A DNA stretch of 22,580 nt. Origin: Anaerotignum sp. (GTDB lineage Bacteria > Bacillota > Clostridia > Lachnospirales > Anaerotignaceae). Position 1 is the stretch's first letter; every line of letters starts with the position of its first letter. Shown here one piece after another: positions 7,416 through 14,982 of this stretch. The stretch is from the NCBI GenBank assembly GCA_020024255.1, contig JAHHTX010000027.1, positions 1-22,580 on the forward strand, in the 5' to 3' direction. The notes under the pieces were generated by a model, which was not told the DNA's origin, ran no database searches, and worked only from the letters and a program-made list of their open reading frames with translations. The position numbers and the translations under genes are program-made.

Positions 7416-8447
7416 TTACCAAAGATGCATCAAGTGCTGCATAATAAGAGAAACTGCAGTAATACCAATCCAACAGGATAAACCAAGAAAAATCGGACGC
7501 ACTCCGCTTTTTATCAGTTTTACTACATCAGTATGCAACCCAATCGCCCCCATAGCCATTACAATGAAGAATTTGGACAGTTCTTTCAATGGCAGAAATA
7601 CTGTATTGGGGACACCTAAAGATGTTGCAACCGTCGTAATCACACTTGCACCAATGAAAAAGAGAATAAAGAATGGAAATACCTTTTTCATTGATATATG
7701 TCCACTCGCTGTAGATTCTGCCTTTTTTGCACGCATAAACGCTAAAAATAAGGTGATGGGAATAATCGCCAGCGTTCTTGTCAGCTTTACGGTAACCGCC
7801 TTGTCCAAAGTTTGACTACCCAATTGATACATACTATCCCATGTAGATGCAGCTGCGGTAACAGATGAAGTATCGTTTATGGCTGTTCCCGCAAAAATAC
7901 CAAAAGCCTCACTAGAACTGGTGGAAAATCCAATTATGGAACCCAATGTTGGAAAAATCAGCGCAGCCAATATATTGAATAGAAAAATAACAGAAATTGA
8001 CTGTGCAACTTCTTCATCGTCTGCTTCAATAACCGGAGCAGTTGCAGCGATTGCAGAACCACCACAGATAGAAGAACCAACACCAATCAGTATTGAAATA
8101 TTATCCGGCATACGCATTGCACGGTGCAATACATAAGAGATGATCAGTGAAGTAGTGATGGTACAAACAATAATTGGGAGAGATTGTCTTCCTGTTTCCA
8201 TAACAATATGCAAATTCATGCCAAAACCCAATAGCACAACGGCATACTGCAATATTTTTTTAGATGTATAGTTGATGCCTGCTTCACAAGCAGTCAGTTT
8301 TTTGACAAAAGGTGCAATAATCATACCTGTAATTATTGCAAATACCGGACCTCCAATAATGGGAATCAATTTCCCCAGTATGCTGGCAGGAATTGCCAAA
8401 GCAATACATAATAAAATACCTTTACCGTTTTTCTGTATAAAATTCAT
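7416..8447 (-). CDS. yeiH: YeiH family putative sulfate exporter (UPF0324 type) membrane protein
   Basis: Polytopic inner-membrane protein of 343 residues with about ten hydrophobic helices. Family signatures are clear: VLLGFGMNL at 71-79, the glycine-rich GVGSSICGGSAIAA at 122-135, and GIFAGTAINDTSSVTAA at 183-199, which is typical of this family. Family members are annotated as putative sulfate exporters, and E. coli YeiH lies beside the LysR-type regulator YeiE. The transported compound is not established here. AAGGAGAGG precedes the ATG, and the stop codon of a decayed upstream gene fragment overlaps that ribosome binding site, so the two were probably once one operon. A LysR gene diverges upstream, matching the yeiE/yeiH arrangement. 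Confidence 0.85.
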   Translation of the reverse strand: MNFIQKNGKGILLCIALAIPASILGKLIPIIGGPVFAIITGMIIAPFVKKLTACEAGINYTSKKILQYAVVLLGFGMNLHIVMETGRQSLPIIVCTITTSLIISYVLHRAMRMPDNISILIGVGSSICGGSAIAATAPVIEADDEEVAQSISVIFLFNILAALIFPTLGSIIGFSTSSSEAFGIFAGTAINDTSSVTAAASTWDSMYQLGSQTLDKAVTVKLTRTLAIIPITLFLAFMRAKKAESTASGHISMKKVFPFFILFFIGASVITTVATSLGVPNTVFLPLKELSKFFIVMAMGAIGLHTDVVKLIKSGVRPIFLGLSCWIGITAVSLIMQHLMHLW

Positions 8448-8459
8448 TGTACCCTCTCC

Positions 8460-8701
8460 TTAACATTGTTCTGCATGGATTGCAGCAATCTTTCCATCTG
8501 TGACTGCTGTACCAACCTGACGTATCTCTTTGTATAAGTACCACCAATATTTTCATTTGCTCTGTTTTCCCGTCAAAAAATTCTGCCTGCAGCGTTTATA
8601 TATCTGCCTTGGCAAACGTTTCCCCTGTTTCATCTTTCAGAACAGTGCATAATGCGTTATAGCAAAACCTTTTTAATCTAACTGCCCACAATATCATACA
8701 T
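8460..8701 (-). pseudogene. Decayed thioredoxin-reductase-like FAD/NAD(P) oxidoreductase
   Basis: A start-like site with GGGAGG ahead of ATG at 8701 reads MYDIVG, like the N-terminus of thioredoxin-reductase-type flavoproteins, then hits a stop. Further on, different frames give LKDETGETFAKADI, AEFFDGKTEQ and finally KEIRQVGTAVTDGKIAAIHAEQ up to a stop at 8460-8462. The last piece matches the RQV-TA-DG-IAA signature near the C-terminus of TrxB-like proteins. The order of the pieces agrees with the family, but about 240 bp remain of an expected 900 or so and the frame shifts several times. I read it as an internally deleted pseudogene that once preceded yeiH in an operon. The family call rests on short motifs. 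Confidence 0.55.
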
Positions 8702-8741
8702 CGCCTGCACCTCCCTGTATCATCTCCTTGTTTCAATCTAT

Positions 8742-8770
8742 ACTATAGTGCCGTTATAACATTTTGTAAA
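8742..8770 (-). promoter_or_regulatory. Promoter reading toward yeiH
   Basis: Minus-strand TTTACA (8770-8765), 17-nt spacer, TATAGT (8747-8742). It now drives a leader of almost 300 nt containing the decayed oxidoreductase before the yeiH start. Confidence 0.5.
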
Positions 8771-8777
8771 ATTATAA
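8754..8777. promoter_or_regulatory. Candidate LysR operator between divergent promoters
   Basis: An AT-rich dyad, ATTTT-GT-AAAAT at its core with flanking TTATAA on both sides, overlaps the yeiH -35 box and abuts the regulator's promoter. The place and dyad form suit LysR-type binding (T-N11-A), but AT-rich DNA gives such dyads often. Confidence 0.3.
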
Positions 8778-8780
8778 TAA

Positions 8781-8809
8781 TTGATATAAAGATAAAAATA
8801 CATTATGAT
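8781..8809 (+). promoter_or_regulatory. Promoter of the LysR regulator gene
   Basis: TTGATA (8781-8786), 17-nt spacer, TATGAT (8804-8809), placing the transcript start about 50 nt before the ATG. Confidence 0.55.
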
Positions 8810-8865
8810 ATAAAGAGATTGACTTATTTTTGTATAATTGGATTAAATCATATTAGGAGGTATTT

Positions 8866-9741
8866 ATGCTTGATTTTCGGATGGAGACTTTTTTGTCTGT
8901 TTGTAAATATATGAATTTTACACATGCAGCTGAAGCATTAAATCTTACTCAGCCAGCTGTATCCCAACATATAAAATATCTTGAGGAAAAATATGAAGCA
9001 CCATTATTTATTCGGGAAAGAAAAAAACTGACCCTGACACCTGCGGGTGAAATTCTACGCACAGCATTGGAAACATTGCGCAATGATGATACCACCATAA
9101 AAAAACGCATGAAAGAAAGTTTGCAAAGAAAACAGGTACTGACCTTTGGCGTTACCATGACCATAGGCGAATATGCAATCGTACCCAAACTCGCTCAGTT
9201 GATCAAATCCCATCCAAATACAGATTTTCATATCCGCTATGGCAATACACAAACGCTTTTATCGTATTTATATGAGGGAAACATTGATTTTGCCATTGTA
9301 GAAGGATATTTTAAAGAGGATAACTACCACACACGTGTTTATAGAACAGAAGAATATATCGCTGTTGCCTCTAAGAAACACTCTTTTGCAAAATCCATTC
9401 GTTGTTTAAAAGACCTCACCTCCGAACGCCTTTTGGTACGAGAACCCGGTTCAGGAACAAGAGCCATTTTATCAAGAGTACTGGCACTAAAAAATATGTC
9501 TATTTTAGACTTTGATCACATTGTTGAAGTAGAAAATATTCATGCCATTGTATCACTTTTGTGTCAGGACTGCGGAATATCTTTTTTATACAAAGCTGCT
9601 GTAGAACAAGAACTTGCAGACGGTACTTTAAAGCAAATTCCTCTGTCTGATTTCATGGTTCACCATGACTTCACATTTATCTGGAATAAGGACAGTATCT
9701 TTTCGGCAGAATATGAAAATACTTTTGAAGAACTGATGTAA
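8866..9741 (+). CDS. LysR family transcriptional regulator, likely YeiE-like control of yeiH
   Basis: DNA-binding regulator of 291 residues. The N-terminal winged helix-turn-helix covers about 3-62 (FLSVCKYMNFTHAAEALNLT, then QPAVSQHIKYLE), with the usual TLTPAGE at 64-70 and a linker helix. The C-terminal periplasmic-binding-like effector domain runs from about 89 to 285 (TFGVTMTIGEYAIVPKL). AGGAGG stands 7 nt before the ATG. It diverges from the YeiH-type transporter gene, an arrangement shared with E. coli yeiE/yeiH, so it most likely senses a small ligand and controls that gene and itself. The ligand is unknown. Confidence 0.9.
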   Translation: MLDFRMETFLSVCKYMNFTHAAEALNLTQPAVSQHIKYLEEKYEAPLFIRERKKLTLTPAGEILRTALETLRNDDTTIKKRMKESLQRKQVLTFGVTMTIGEYAIVPKLAQLIKSHPNTDFHIRYGNTQTLLSYLYEGNIDFAIVEGYFKEDNYHTRVYRTEEYIAVASKKHSFAKSIRCLKDLTSERLLVREPGSGTRAILSRVLALKNMSILDFDHIVEVENIHAIVSLLCQDCGISFLYKAAVEQELADGTLKQIPLSDFMVHHDFTFIWNKDSIFSAEYENTFEELM

Positions 9742-9850
9742 AAGAGTCTTATGCCTGTTGATATGGTTTAACAGAACTTGCGTATAGAGCCAAAAGATAA
9801 CATAAATCAGATGATACTGTGCGAAAATTCAATCTTATGTACACAAAGAT

Positions 9851-10366
9851 TTATGACATTGGCGGAAGAAAAATCCCAAATTTGGGCGGAAGAAAGGTAA
9901 AAACCGCAAAAGCTATGGACAATGCAATAATGGTAAAAAGTCCAACTGTTTCTGCATATACAGAACACATATTGGTGAAATCGTGTAAATATTGATAAGA
10001 ATAAAGATAAGATACAATAACCCCTAATATAAAAGTTCCAATATCCAAGAGGAGATAATTTTTTCCAAGAAATCCCGTATAGGTATAAAAAGTAATCATA
10101 ATAGTCAGCATTCCCAGTAATACAGAACGTGCTTTTGCTGTGAAAAAACAATCGAAATATTTTCCATATAAAAAATATTCGATAATTGAGAACACAATGA
10201 ACGGAACAAAGAGCAGCTTTAAATGTTCCCACACGCTCTCATTAACCGCACTAAAAACAGCTACAATATTGTTGCGTCCAGACCATTCCCACAAAAAATG
10301 AAGAAGTGTTCCCATAACCAATGTAAAAAACACGCCAATGATATGAATAATTTTTAACGAATACAT
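9851..10366 (-). CDS. DUF6512 family membrane protein
   Basis: Integral membrane protein of 171 residues with five predicted helices (about 6-27, 48-67, 80-101, 106-127 and 140-158). The segment HFLWEWSGRNN, then FSAVNESVWEHLKLLFVP (about 23-54), with its conserved NESVWEHLK run between the first two helices, is characteristic of the clostridial DUF6512 family. Function is unknown. The C-terminus repeats FLPP twice (FTFLPPKFGIFLPPMS) because of an 11-bp direct repeat in the DNA, so the last residues may be a local duplication. It has its own promoter and AAAGGAG ribosome binding site and runs convergently to the LysR gene. Confidence 0.75.
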   Translation of the reverse strand: MYSLKIIHIIGVFFTLVMGTLLHFLWEWSGRNNIVAVFSAVNESVWEHLKLLFVPFIVFSIIEYFLYGKYFDCFFTAKARSVLLGMLTIMITFYTYTGFLGKNYLLLDIGTFILGVIVSYLYSYQYLHDFTNMCSVYAETVGLFTIIALSIAFAVFTFLPPKFGIFLPPMS

Positions 10367-10386
10367 TTTTTCTTTCTCCTTTACGC

Positions 10387-10415
10387 ATTATATTTCATTC
10401 TATACATACACACAA
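10387..10415 (-). promoter_or_regulatory. Promoter of the DUF6512 gene
   Basis: Minus-strand TTGTGT (10415-10410), 17-nt spacer, perfect TATAAT (10392-10387), about 15 nt upstream of the start codon region's ribosome binding site. Confidence 0.55.
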
Positions 10416-10533
10416 ATCTTTATGTAAAAAATGGCTTCAAATGAACCAAGGTACTGCAAAAAAACAATCATTTCTTGGGGAACACAATACTATGAAGAAA
10501 AGTCTGAAAATGAAATATTTTATGATAATGATT

Positions 10534-10568
10534 AGGCGAAAGGCTTGGGTAAAATTCGCTTTTCGCCT
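10534..10568. repeat. Inverted repeat, possible hairpin or element end
   Basis: AGGCGAAA (10534-10541) pairs with TTTCGCCT (10561-10568) across a 19-nt loop and is followed on the plus strand by TTGCTTT. It lies downstream of the transposase remnant and could be a terminator or part of the old element's end. Confidence 0.4.
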
Positions 10569-10640
10569 TTGCTTTATATATAACAGTTACAAAATTGCAT
10601 ATCAAGAGTGGGCTGGAACTCTGCCCGCCTTTCTGACCTT

Positions 10641-10899
10641 CTATTGTTCCCGTAAGCGTCCCTCATACATGATACTCAGCCCACCCATGAACCTGTACCC
10701 GATTTCCAATCGTAGCAGTCCATTTTTTCGTCGTTTCAAATGTTGCTTTACAATATGCTTTTCTGTCTTTATTTGGAACATACTTCAAAGTATTTCTCAC
10801 TTGATGAACATATCGTATTTCTTAAATGGGCTGGTAGATGATGCTGTGTTTTCCTTCTGTTATTTGTACTCTGTGTACAGGTTTCTTTTCTCTTGCCAT
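10641..10899 (-). pseudogene. Internally deleted IS256-family (mutator-type) transposase remnant
   Basis: From ATG at 10899, with AAGGAG upstream, the frame reads MAREKKPVHRVQITEGK, the standard start of clostridial IS256-family transposases, then stops at 10822-10824. In another frame follow VRNTLKYVPNKDRKAY and FETTKKWT, both well-known stretches of the family's middle and C-terminal parts. A further shift gives GLSIMYEGRL and a stop at 10641, the usual C-terminus. Only about 260 bp remain of a normal 1.2 kb gene, so large internal deletions and at least two frame changes have occurred. A 20-bp perfect palindrome (10916-10935) lies just upstream of the ribosome binding site. I could not define terminal inverted repeats or target duplications with confidence. 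It lies between the spoIIIA operon and the DUF6512 gene. Confidence 0.75.
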
Positions 10900-10915
10900 A
10901 GTAAAAGGTCTCCTT

Positions 10916-10935
10916 ATGATAAAATATTTTATCAT
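10916..10935. repeat. 20-bp perfect palindrome upstream of the transposase remnant
   Basis: The two 10-bp halves are exact reverse complements (ATGATAAAAT on the left). It sits directly upstream of the remnant's ribosome binding site, so it may be an element end or an operator of the former transposase gene. Confidence 0.6.
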
Positions 10936-11011
10936 CGAAGACCCTTCATCATATCTTTTACAGAAAAAGTTTCACAGCTTAAAAATTTGGAATCCTTGTC
11001 TGGAATACTGT

Positions 11012-11653
11012 TTATTTTCCTTTTTTCCATGTGGAAATGCGGATTTTCTCTGCTTCATATCCTGTTTTCCGATTAACAATATCCTGTATTTGTGCAACTT
11101 CTGTTTCACTAAGTTGATCTTTGCCCACCACAACATCTACAGTGTCATCATCAATGCGGACATAGGCTTCAGGAAAGCCTTTTGCTTTAATCATAGCTTC
11201 GGCTGCAGTTTCCTTTTCAATACGTTCCTGCATTTCCAACATATTGTCACTGCATTTTTCTTTCTGTGCTGCAGTGATATTCTGATTATTCAGCATTTCC
11301 GAGAGGATATCCTGTTGTTTTGCACGGGATTGTTCTCTATCTAACTTTGCTTCTGCAAAATACTTGGAAATATCTTCTCCCCCTGCACCTGCGCTGGCAA
11401 AAACCGCTGCACCGTCCCCTTTTGTGGCAGATGCTTCTGCTGTAACGGGGTCAAGGTCACTGTCCGGCATATCGTCAGGCAAAGCAGCGTAATTTTCATC
11501 TAGTATTGCTGCCGAATCTCCTTCTTCTGTTAACTGCATGGCAGTCTGCGTTCCTTCCGAACTGTGACTTTCTTTAAAGTTTAAATAGCCTGCTGCCGCA
11601 ATCATTACTGCAAGCGCAGTCACAACAACCTGATTTCTTTTAATGGTAAACAT
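11012..11653 (-). CDS. spoIIIAH: Stage III sporulation protein AH
   Basis: Mother-cell protein that crosses the engulfing membrane and binds forespore SpoIIQ, forming the zipper and channel that link the two cells. It has 213 residues: a short cytoplasmic start MFTIKRNQVV, one transmembrane helix at about 8-24, a linker of low complexity rich in D, E, A and G (about 25-95), and the C-terminal ring-building domain (about 96-213), where KQDILSEMLNNQNIT and the final VDVVVGKDQLSETEVAQIQDIV match the family. The start overlaps the 3' end of spoIIIAG by 14 nt. It is the last gene of the operon, and the DNA after it holds a decayed insertion sequence instead of a usual neighbour. Confidence 0.92.
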   Translation of the reverse strand: MFTIKRNQVVVTALAVMIAAAGYLNFKESHSSEGTQTAMQLTEEGDSAAILDENYAALPDDMPDSDLDPVTAEASATKGDGAAVFASAGAGGEDISKYFAEAKLDREQSRAKQQDILSEMLNNQNITAAQKEKCSDNMLEMQERIEKETAAEAMIKAKGFPEAYVRIDDDTVDVVVGKDQLSETEVAQIQDIVNRKTGYEAEKIRISTWKKGK

Positions 11654-12206
11654 TTTTCTTTCCCCCCTGCTCCATTTTTAAAATTGCAATTTTGTGTGGT
11701 GGCACATTGAGAAGTGCCTGTGCAGCACTGTTGAGTCTGCTGTTCACTACAGCATCATCTCCACCCTCTGCCACAATCACCACACCTTCCACTTTAGGTG
11801 CTTGTTCCGTCAGCACTACAGGTTCCTGTGTTCCTTGGCTGTTTTCTGCCAAAACAAGAGTATCCTCTCGGCTTAGGCTTTCTGCACCCTCTCCCTTATT
11901 TCGTTCTGTTTTTTCTTCTCTTGCCAACACCTGTTCCTTTGTTGTGCTGTATGTAAGCATTACACGTACTTCGCCTGCTCCTTCTACTTTGGAAAGCACC
12001 TGCTCCATTTTCTGTTCCACATTCTCTTTTGCTTCTTTTGGCATTTCTGCTGTCGCCACGTCTTCCGGAGGTATTTCCTGTTTTCCCCCCCATATACCTT
12101 TGCTGCATAAAAGAAGAAGGACACCAAGGGCAAAAAATGCCATGATTTTTTTTCTTTTTTCCTTGTTTTCCGGCTGAAAAATCTCTCGAAAAAAATGTTC
12201 CTGCAT
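11640..12206 (-). CDS. spoIIIAG: Stage III sporulation protein AG
   Basis: Mother-cell component that forms a large ring in the SpoIIIA-SpoIIQ complex. It has 188 residues: a charged cytoplasmic start (1-20, NKEKRKK), one transmembrane helix at about 21-39, and a ring-building-motif domain visible as MEQVLSKVEGAGEVRVMLTYS (66-86), then PKVEGVVIVAEGGDD near 135-150. A polar E/K/R-rich insert lies between these parts. It starts 3 nt after the spoIIIAF stop codon with no room for a separate promoter and overlaps spoIIIAH. Confidence 0.92.
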   Translation of the reverse strand: MQEHFFREIFQPENKEKRKKIMAFFALGVLLLLCSKGIWGGKQEIPPEDVATAEMPKEAKENVEQKMEQVLSKVEGAGEVRVMLTYSTTKEQVLAREEKTERNKGEGAESLSREDTLVLAENSQGTQEPVVLTEQAPKVEGVVIVAEGGDDAVVNSRLNSAAQALLNVPPHKIAILKMEQGGKKNVYH

Positions 12207-12209
12207 AGT

Positions 12210-12704
12210 TCATTCACCATCCTTTGTAACTATCTGTACGTTGGACAAAGGCAGACGATACCGCTCTGCCCCATATGTTCTTATTTCCTCTGTAACCCCA
12301 TTTCCACCTATCGTTAAGGCTGTAGGGCTGCCATATGTATCTTTTTCTGTATCCTCCTCCCACTTAACACGCACCCATTTCACTGTGCTGTATTTGCTTT
12401 GTAAATCTGAAAGTATCCCCTCCTCCATTTTCTCAGTATATGCCCGATGCACCCATTTTTCTTGCATTTTTGCATAATCCCTCTTTGGCAGTGCAGAAAC
12501 GGAAAACGCCTTTGTCTGTATTTCCATAGGTTCTGACGTTCCCAAACGCAGCAACGGCTGTACAACTGCCGAAAGCACCAAAATTCCCAGAACCATTTCC
12601 AAATACTTCCGAAATTTTCCTTCCGGCATCAGCAGTCCTGCCAAAGCGGAAAACAGTGTCAAAGCTGTTATAGTTTTTATATATGCTGTAAATGCTTCTG
12701 TCAT
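12210..12704 (-). CDS. spoIIIAF: Stage III sporulation protein AF
   Basis: Membrane protein of the mother-cell SpoIIIA complex with 164 residues. Two hydrophobic segments occupy about 8-27 and 34-54 (MVLGILVLSAVVQPLL is typical of the family). A soluble domain follows that ends with RLPLSNVQIVTKDGE and has a ring-building-like fold in its relatives. AGGAGG precedes the ATG by about 9 nt. It lies 35 nt after spoIIIAE. Confidence 0.9.
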   Translation of the reverse strand: MTEAFTAYIKTITALTLFSALAGLLMPEGKFRKYLEMVLGILVLSAVVQPLLRLGTSEPMEIQTKAFSVSALPKRDYAKMQEKWVHRAYTEKMEEGILSDLQSKYSTVKWVRVKWEEDTEKDTYGSPTALTIGGNGVTEEIRTYGAERYRLPLSNVQIVTKDGE

Positions 12705-12739
12705 TCCCCTTTTCCTCCTGCAGAAAATCTCTTATTTTG

Positions 12740-13846
12740 CTATAGCGAACCAAGTAGTAAAACGGCACAGAACAAAAACATGACTTCTGCCAAAAAAACA
12801 ATACCAAGTAACAATGCTGTATATTCTCCTGCCGCACTGATGCACCGTACCAGTCTTTCCTCACAGATAGATTCCGTTGCTGCTGCCGTAAAATAAAACA
12901 CAACAGCCATAATCGTTAGTTTCACGAGGATAGGCAGGCAGAGCAGAAGAAGAAAAATGATTGCAGCTGCTAGTGTGCCGCTTTGCAGCGTGCCGGAAAC
13001 CGCCGCTGCTGTATCTACAGCACTTCCCATAATATCCCCAATAACGGGTACAGCATTGATGGCAGCTTTGGCTGTTTTCACCGCCAACCCATTGACTGCA
13101 CCACCACCAATTTTCTGCAAAGAAAGTAATAGCATAAATCCCCCTGCTAAACCTCTCATTCCCCAAGACACACCTTTTTTCAACAGTTCCGCAAATCTTT
13201 CTGTTATGGGCTTTTTGGAAAGGCAGTTGACCATAGCAAGGGATACTGCCGAAAAAACCACAGGAACCACGATTTTTTCAATAACAATGGAAATTGCCGC
13301 ACAGCCACCCATCATGGTAGACCCCATAAAGGTAGTCTGTGCCAAATTGCCAGAGGATACTGCCAGAGCCAAAAAAACAGGAAGCATGGCAGTGAATGCC
13401 GAACTTAACATATGTATCCGTTCTGTCACCATACCTGTCATGGAGAAAAAAGCAGAAAGCACCACCGCAATCAAGACGCAATAGCACACATAAAACCCCA
13501 TATCCCCTACTTCTTTTCCATGGAAAGACAGGCTGACATTGCGCAGAACTGCCGCCAGTATCACGACCAAAAGTAACTGCAACAGCAATGACCGTTGTTC
13601 TGCCAACTCCCCGAATGCCATATCCTTCAGTTTATCTAGCCAATGAGAAAGAGAAAAGGAAATTTCCCCTGCCAAAACATCTTCCACTAATCGGGAAAAA
13701 TTCGTATCCTCCAAATAGCCTTTAGTCTGCCTGTCCACATCTTCTATGCCAATATCAGTCATTTGTTCTTCCATAAGATCGGCAGCATAGGCGGCATGGG
13801 GTCTGCAAAGAAGAAAGAGAAGGAGAAGAATCAACCATTTTCGCAT
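12740..13846 (-). CDS. spoIIIAE: Stage III sporulation protein AE
   Basis: Large membrane protein of the SpoIIIA channel, 368 residues. A clear signal peptide (1-21, ending HAAYA before ADLMEEQ) is followed by an outside domain of about 70 residues. From about 85 there are roughly seven to eight hydrophobic segments, including LLQLLLVVILAAVLRNVSL and the conserved AFTAMLPVFLALAVSSGN. The stretch GGGAVNGLAVKTAKAAINAVPVIG is a strong family signature. GGGAGG stands 7 nt before the ATG; the gene begins 11 nt after spoIIIAD. Confidence 0.93.
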   Translation of the reverse strand: MRKWLILLLLFLLCRPHAAYAADLMEEQMTDIGIEDVDRQTKGYLEDTNFSRLVEDVLAGEISFSLSHWLDKLKDMAFGELAEQRSLLLQLLLVVILAAVLRNVSLSFHGKEVGDMGFYVCYCVLIAVVLSAFFSMTGMVTERIHMLSSAFTAMLPVFLALAVSSGNLAQTTFMGSTMMGGCAAISIVIEKIVVPVVFSAVSLAMVNCLSKKPITERFAELLKKGVSWGMRGLAGGFMLLLSLQKIGGGAVNGLAVKTAKAAINAVPVIGDIMGSAVDTAAAVSGTLQSGTLAAAIIFLLLLCLPILVKLTIMAVVFYFTAAATESICEERLVRCISAAGEYTALLLGIVFLAEVMFLFCAVLLLGSL

Positions 13847-13857
13847 GACACACCTCC

Positions 13858-14235
13858 CTATACCAAACTGATGATGACATTCAAAAGCTGCAATAATACA
13901 GGTGCGGATACTGCCATAATGAGTATTTTCCCTGCCAGCTCAATTTTTGCCGCCACTGCCCCTTCTCCTGCATCTAAACAAAGCTGTGCGCCCATCTGCG
14001 CCAAATAAGCAATGGCAATGACTTTTAATATAATGGTAAAATAACCGTCTGCGACCCCTGCTTTTTCTGCTGTTTCCTGCAAAATATGGAGTAATTCCCC
14101 CAACGGCGAAAGAACTTGAAATAAGATTAAAACTCCGGTCATCACAGAAACAAGCATACAAATCTGCGGATTTTCCTTTTTCAGCAGTACTGCAAGAAAA
14201 GTCCCGACAAGTCCTATTGCTGCAATTTGTATCAT
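13858..14235 (-). CDS. spoIIIAD: Stage III sporulation protein AD
   Basis: Small membrane protein of the SpoIIIA complex, 125 residues from ATG at 14235, where GGAGG lies about 9 nt upstream (MIQIAAIGLVG). The longer open frame to 14301 runs into spoIIIAC and lacks support. Hydrophobic segments fall at about 2-19, 28-45 and 105-122, and the amphipathic stretch GYFTIILKVIAIAYLAQMGAQLCLDAGEGAVA is the family hallmark. Spacing of 13 nt from spoIIIAC indicates one transcript. Confidence 0.9.
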   Translation of the reverse strand: MIQIAAIGLVGTFLAVLLKKENPQICMLVSVMTGVLILFQVLSPLGELLHILQETAEKAGVADGYFTIILKVIAIAYLAQMGAQLCLDAGEGAVAAKIELAGKILIMAVSAPVLLQLLNVIISLV

Positions 14236-14248
14236 CTTTTTCCACCTC

Positions 14249-14443
14249 CTACAGCCGAAACAGCGTTTCAATGGTGCGGAACAGGCTGTCAATATATTCA
14301 ATAACCCAAAACAGCACCAATACCAGTCCTGCGAGCGTTGTCATCATCGCTGTTTCCTCTCGCCCTGCCCGAATGAGAATTTGATTTAACACAGCCACCA
14401 GAATCCCCACTGCTGCAATGCGGAAAATCATGCTGATTTCCAT
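14249..14443 (-). CDS. spoIIIAC: Stage III sporulation protein AC
   Basis: Very small membrane protein of 64 residues, the usual family length. Two hydrophobic helices (about 5-24 and 33-52) flank the conserved loop QILIRAGREETAMM. It acts with SpoIIIAD in the mother-cell part of the channel complex. AAGGAGGGG precedes the ATG, and the gene begins 17 nt after spoIIIAB. Confidence 0.92.
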   Translation of the reverse strand: MEISMIFRIAAVGILVAVLNQILIRAGREETAMMTTLAGLVLVLFWVIEYIDSLFRTIETLFRL

Positions 14444-14460
14444 ACTTCGTCCCCTCCTCC

Positions 14461-14982
14461 TTATAACAGTACAACGGCAAGAAGAACCCCACTCAATACG
14501 CCGATGCCATAGTACAGTTTTCCGTTTTTTTCCAACCGCCTGTCAAGCCTTTTTTCCGCATCTCGTATTTCCCGCAGAAACAGCTCTGTACTACCTTTTT
14601 GCTGTGCCTTATCCAGAAATCCCAGAGTTCGTCCAAAGGAAAGAACTGCCCTGAAATCCTCTCCTGTGAAATAAGTTTTTGGCAGATATGCCCGCCAAAC
14701 CCGCTCCCAAATGGCATCTGCTGTTTCTTCCTGTCGCTGTTCCATTTCCTTGGCCGTTTGTTGCAAAATCATACCTACGATACCGGAAATTTTATAGCTA
14801 ATACTTTCCAAAATTTCGGGAAGGGGTTCCCCCAAATAGGAAATATGATTTTCCAAAAGAAGAACCGCCCGTTCCAACTCCTGCAAATCCTGCAAGCGAT
14901 AACGCTCACGCAGGGCGAAATATGCCCCTGTCAGTGTGGTACAAAGCACAATTATAACAATGCCCATAATCCGAAATACCAT
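14461..14982 (-). CDS. spoIIIAB: Stage III sporulation protein AB
   Basis: 173 residues from ATG at 14982, where AAGGAGG lies about 8 nt upstream; the frame open to 15084 has no such site. It has an N-terminal transmembrane helix (about 3-20), a soluble cytoplasmic domain with helices like those of type II secretion F proteins (LRERYRLQDLQELERAVLLLENHISYLGEPLPE begins it at about 22), and a C-terminal helix GVLSGVLLAVVLL. That layout is standard for SpoIIIAB. The first 77 nt overlap the end of spoIIIAA, a far longer overlap than elsewhere in this operon. Confidence 0.9.
   Translation of the reverse strand: MVFRIMGIVIIVLCTTLTGAYFALRERYRLQDLQELERAVLLLENHISYLGEPLPEILESISYKISGIVGMILQQTAKEMEQRQEETADAIWERVWRAYLPKTYFTGEDFRAVLSFGRTLGFLDKAQQKGSTELFLREIRDAEKRLDRRLEKNGKLYYGIGVLSGVLLAVVLL

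Noticed and set aside
9807..10232. 141-codon minus-strand frame rich in Tyr, Phe and Cys
   Set aside because: It lies within the DUF6512 gene in another frame and lacks a start signal.
10441..11344. Two overlapping plus-strand open frames (10441-11076 and 10838-11344)
   Set aside because: Their translations are rich in Cys, Phe, Ser and His with no recognisable domain, and they are antisense to the IS256 remnant and to spoIIIAH.
12957..13484. 175-codon plus-strand frame
   Set aside because: Antisense to spoIIIAE; its alanine/proline-rich product reflects the codons of that membrane protein.
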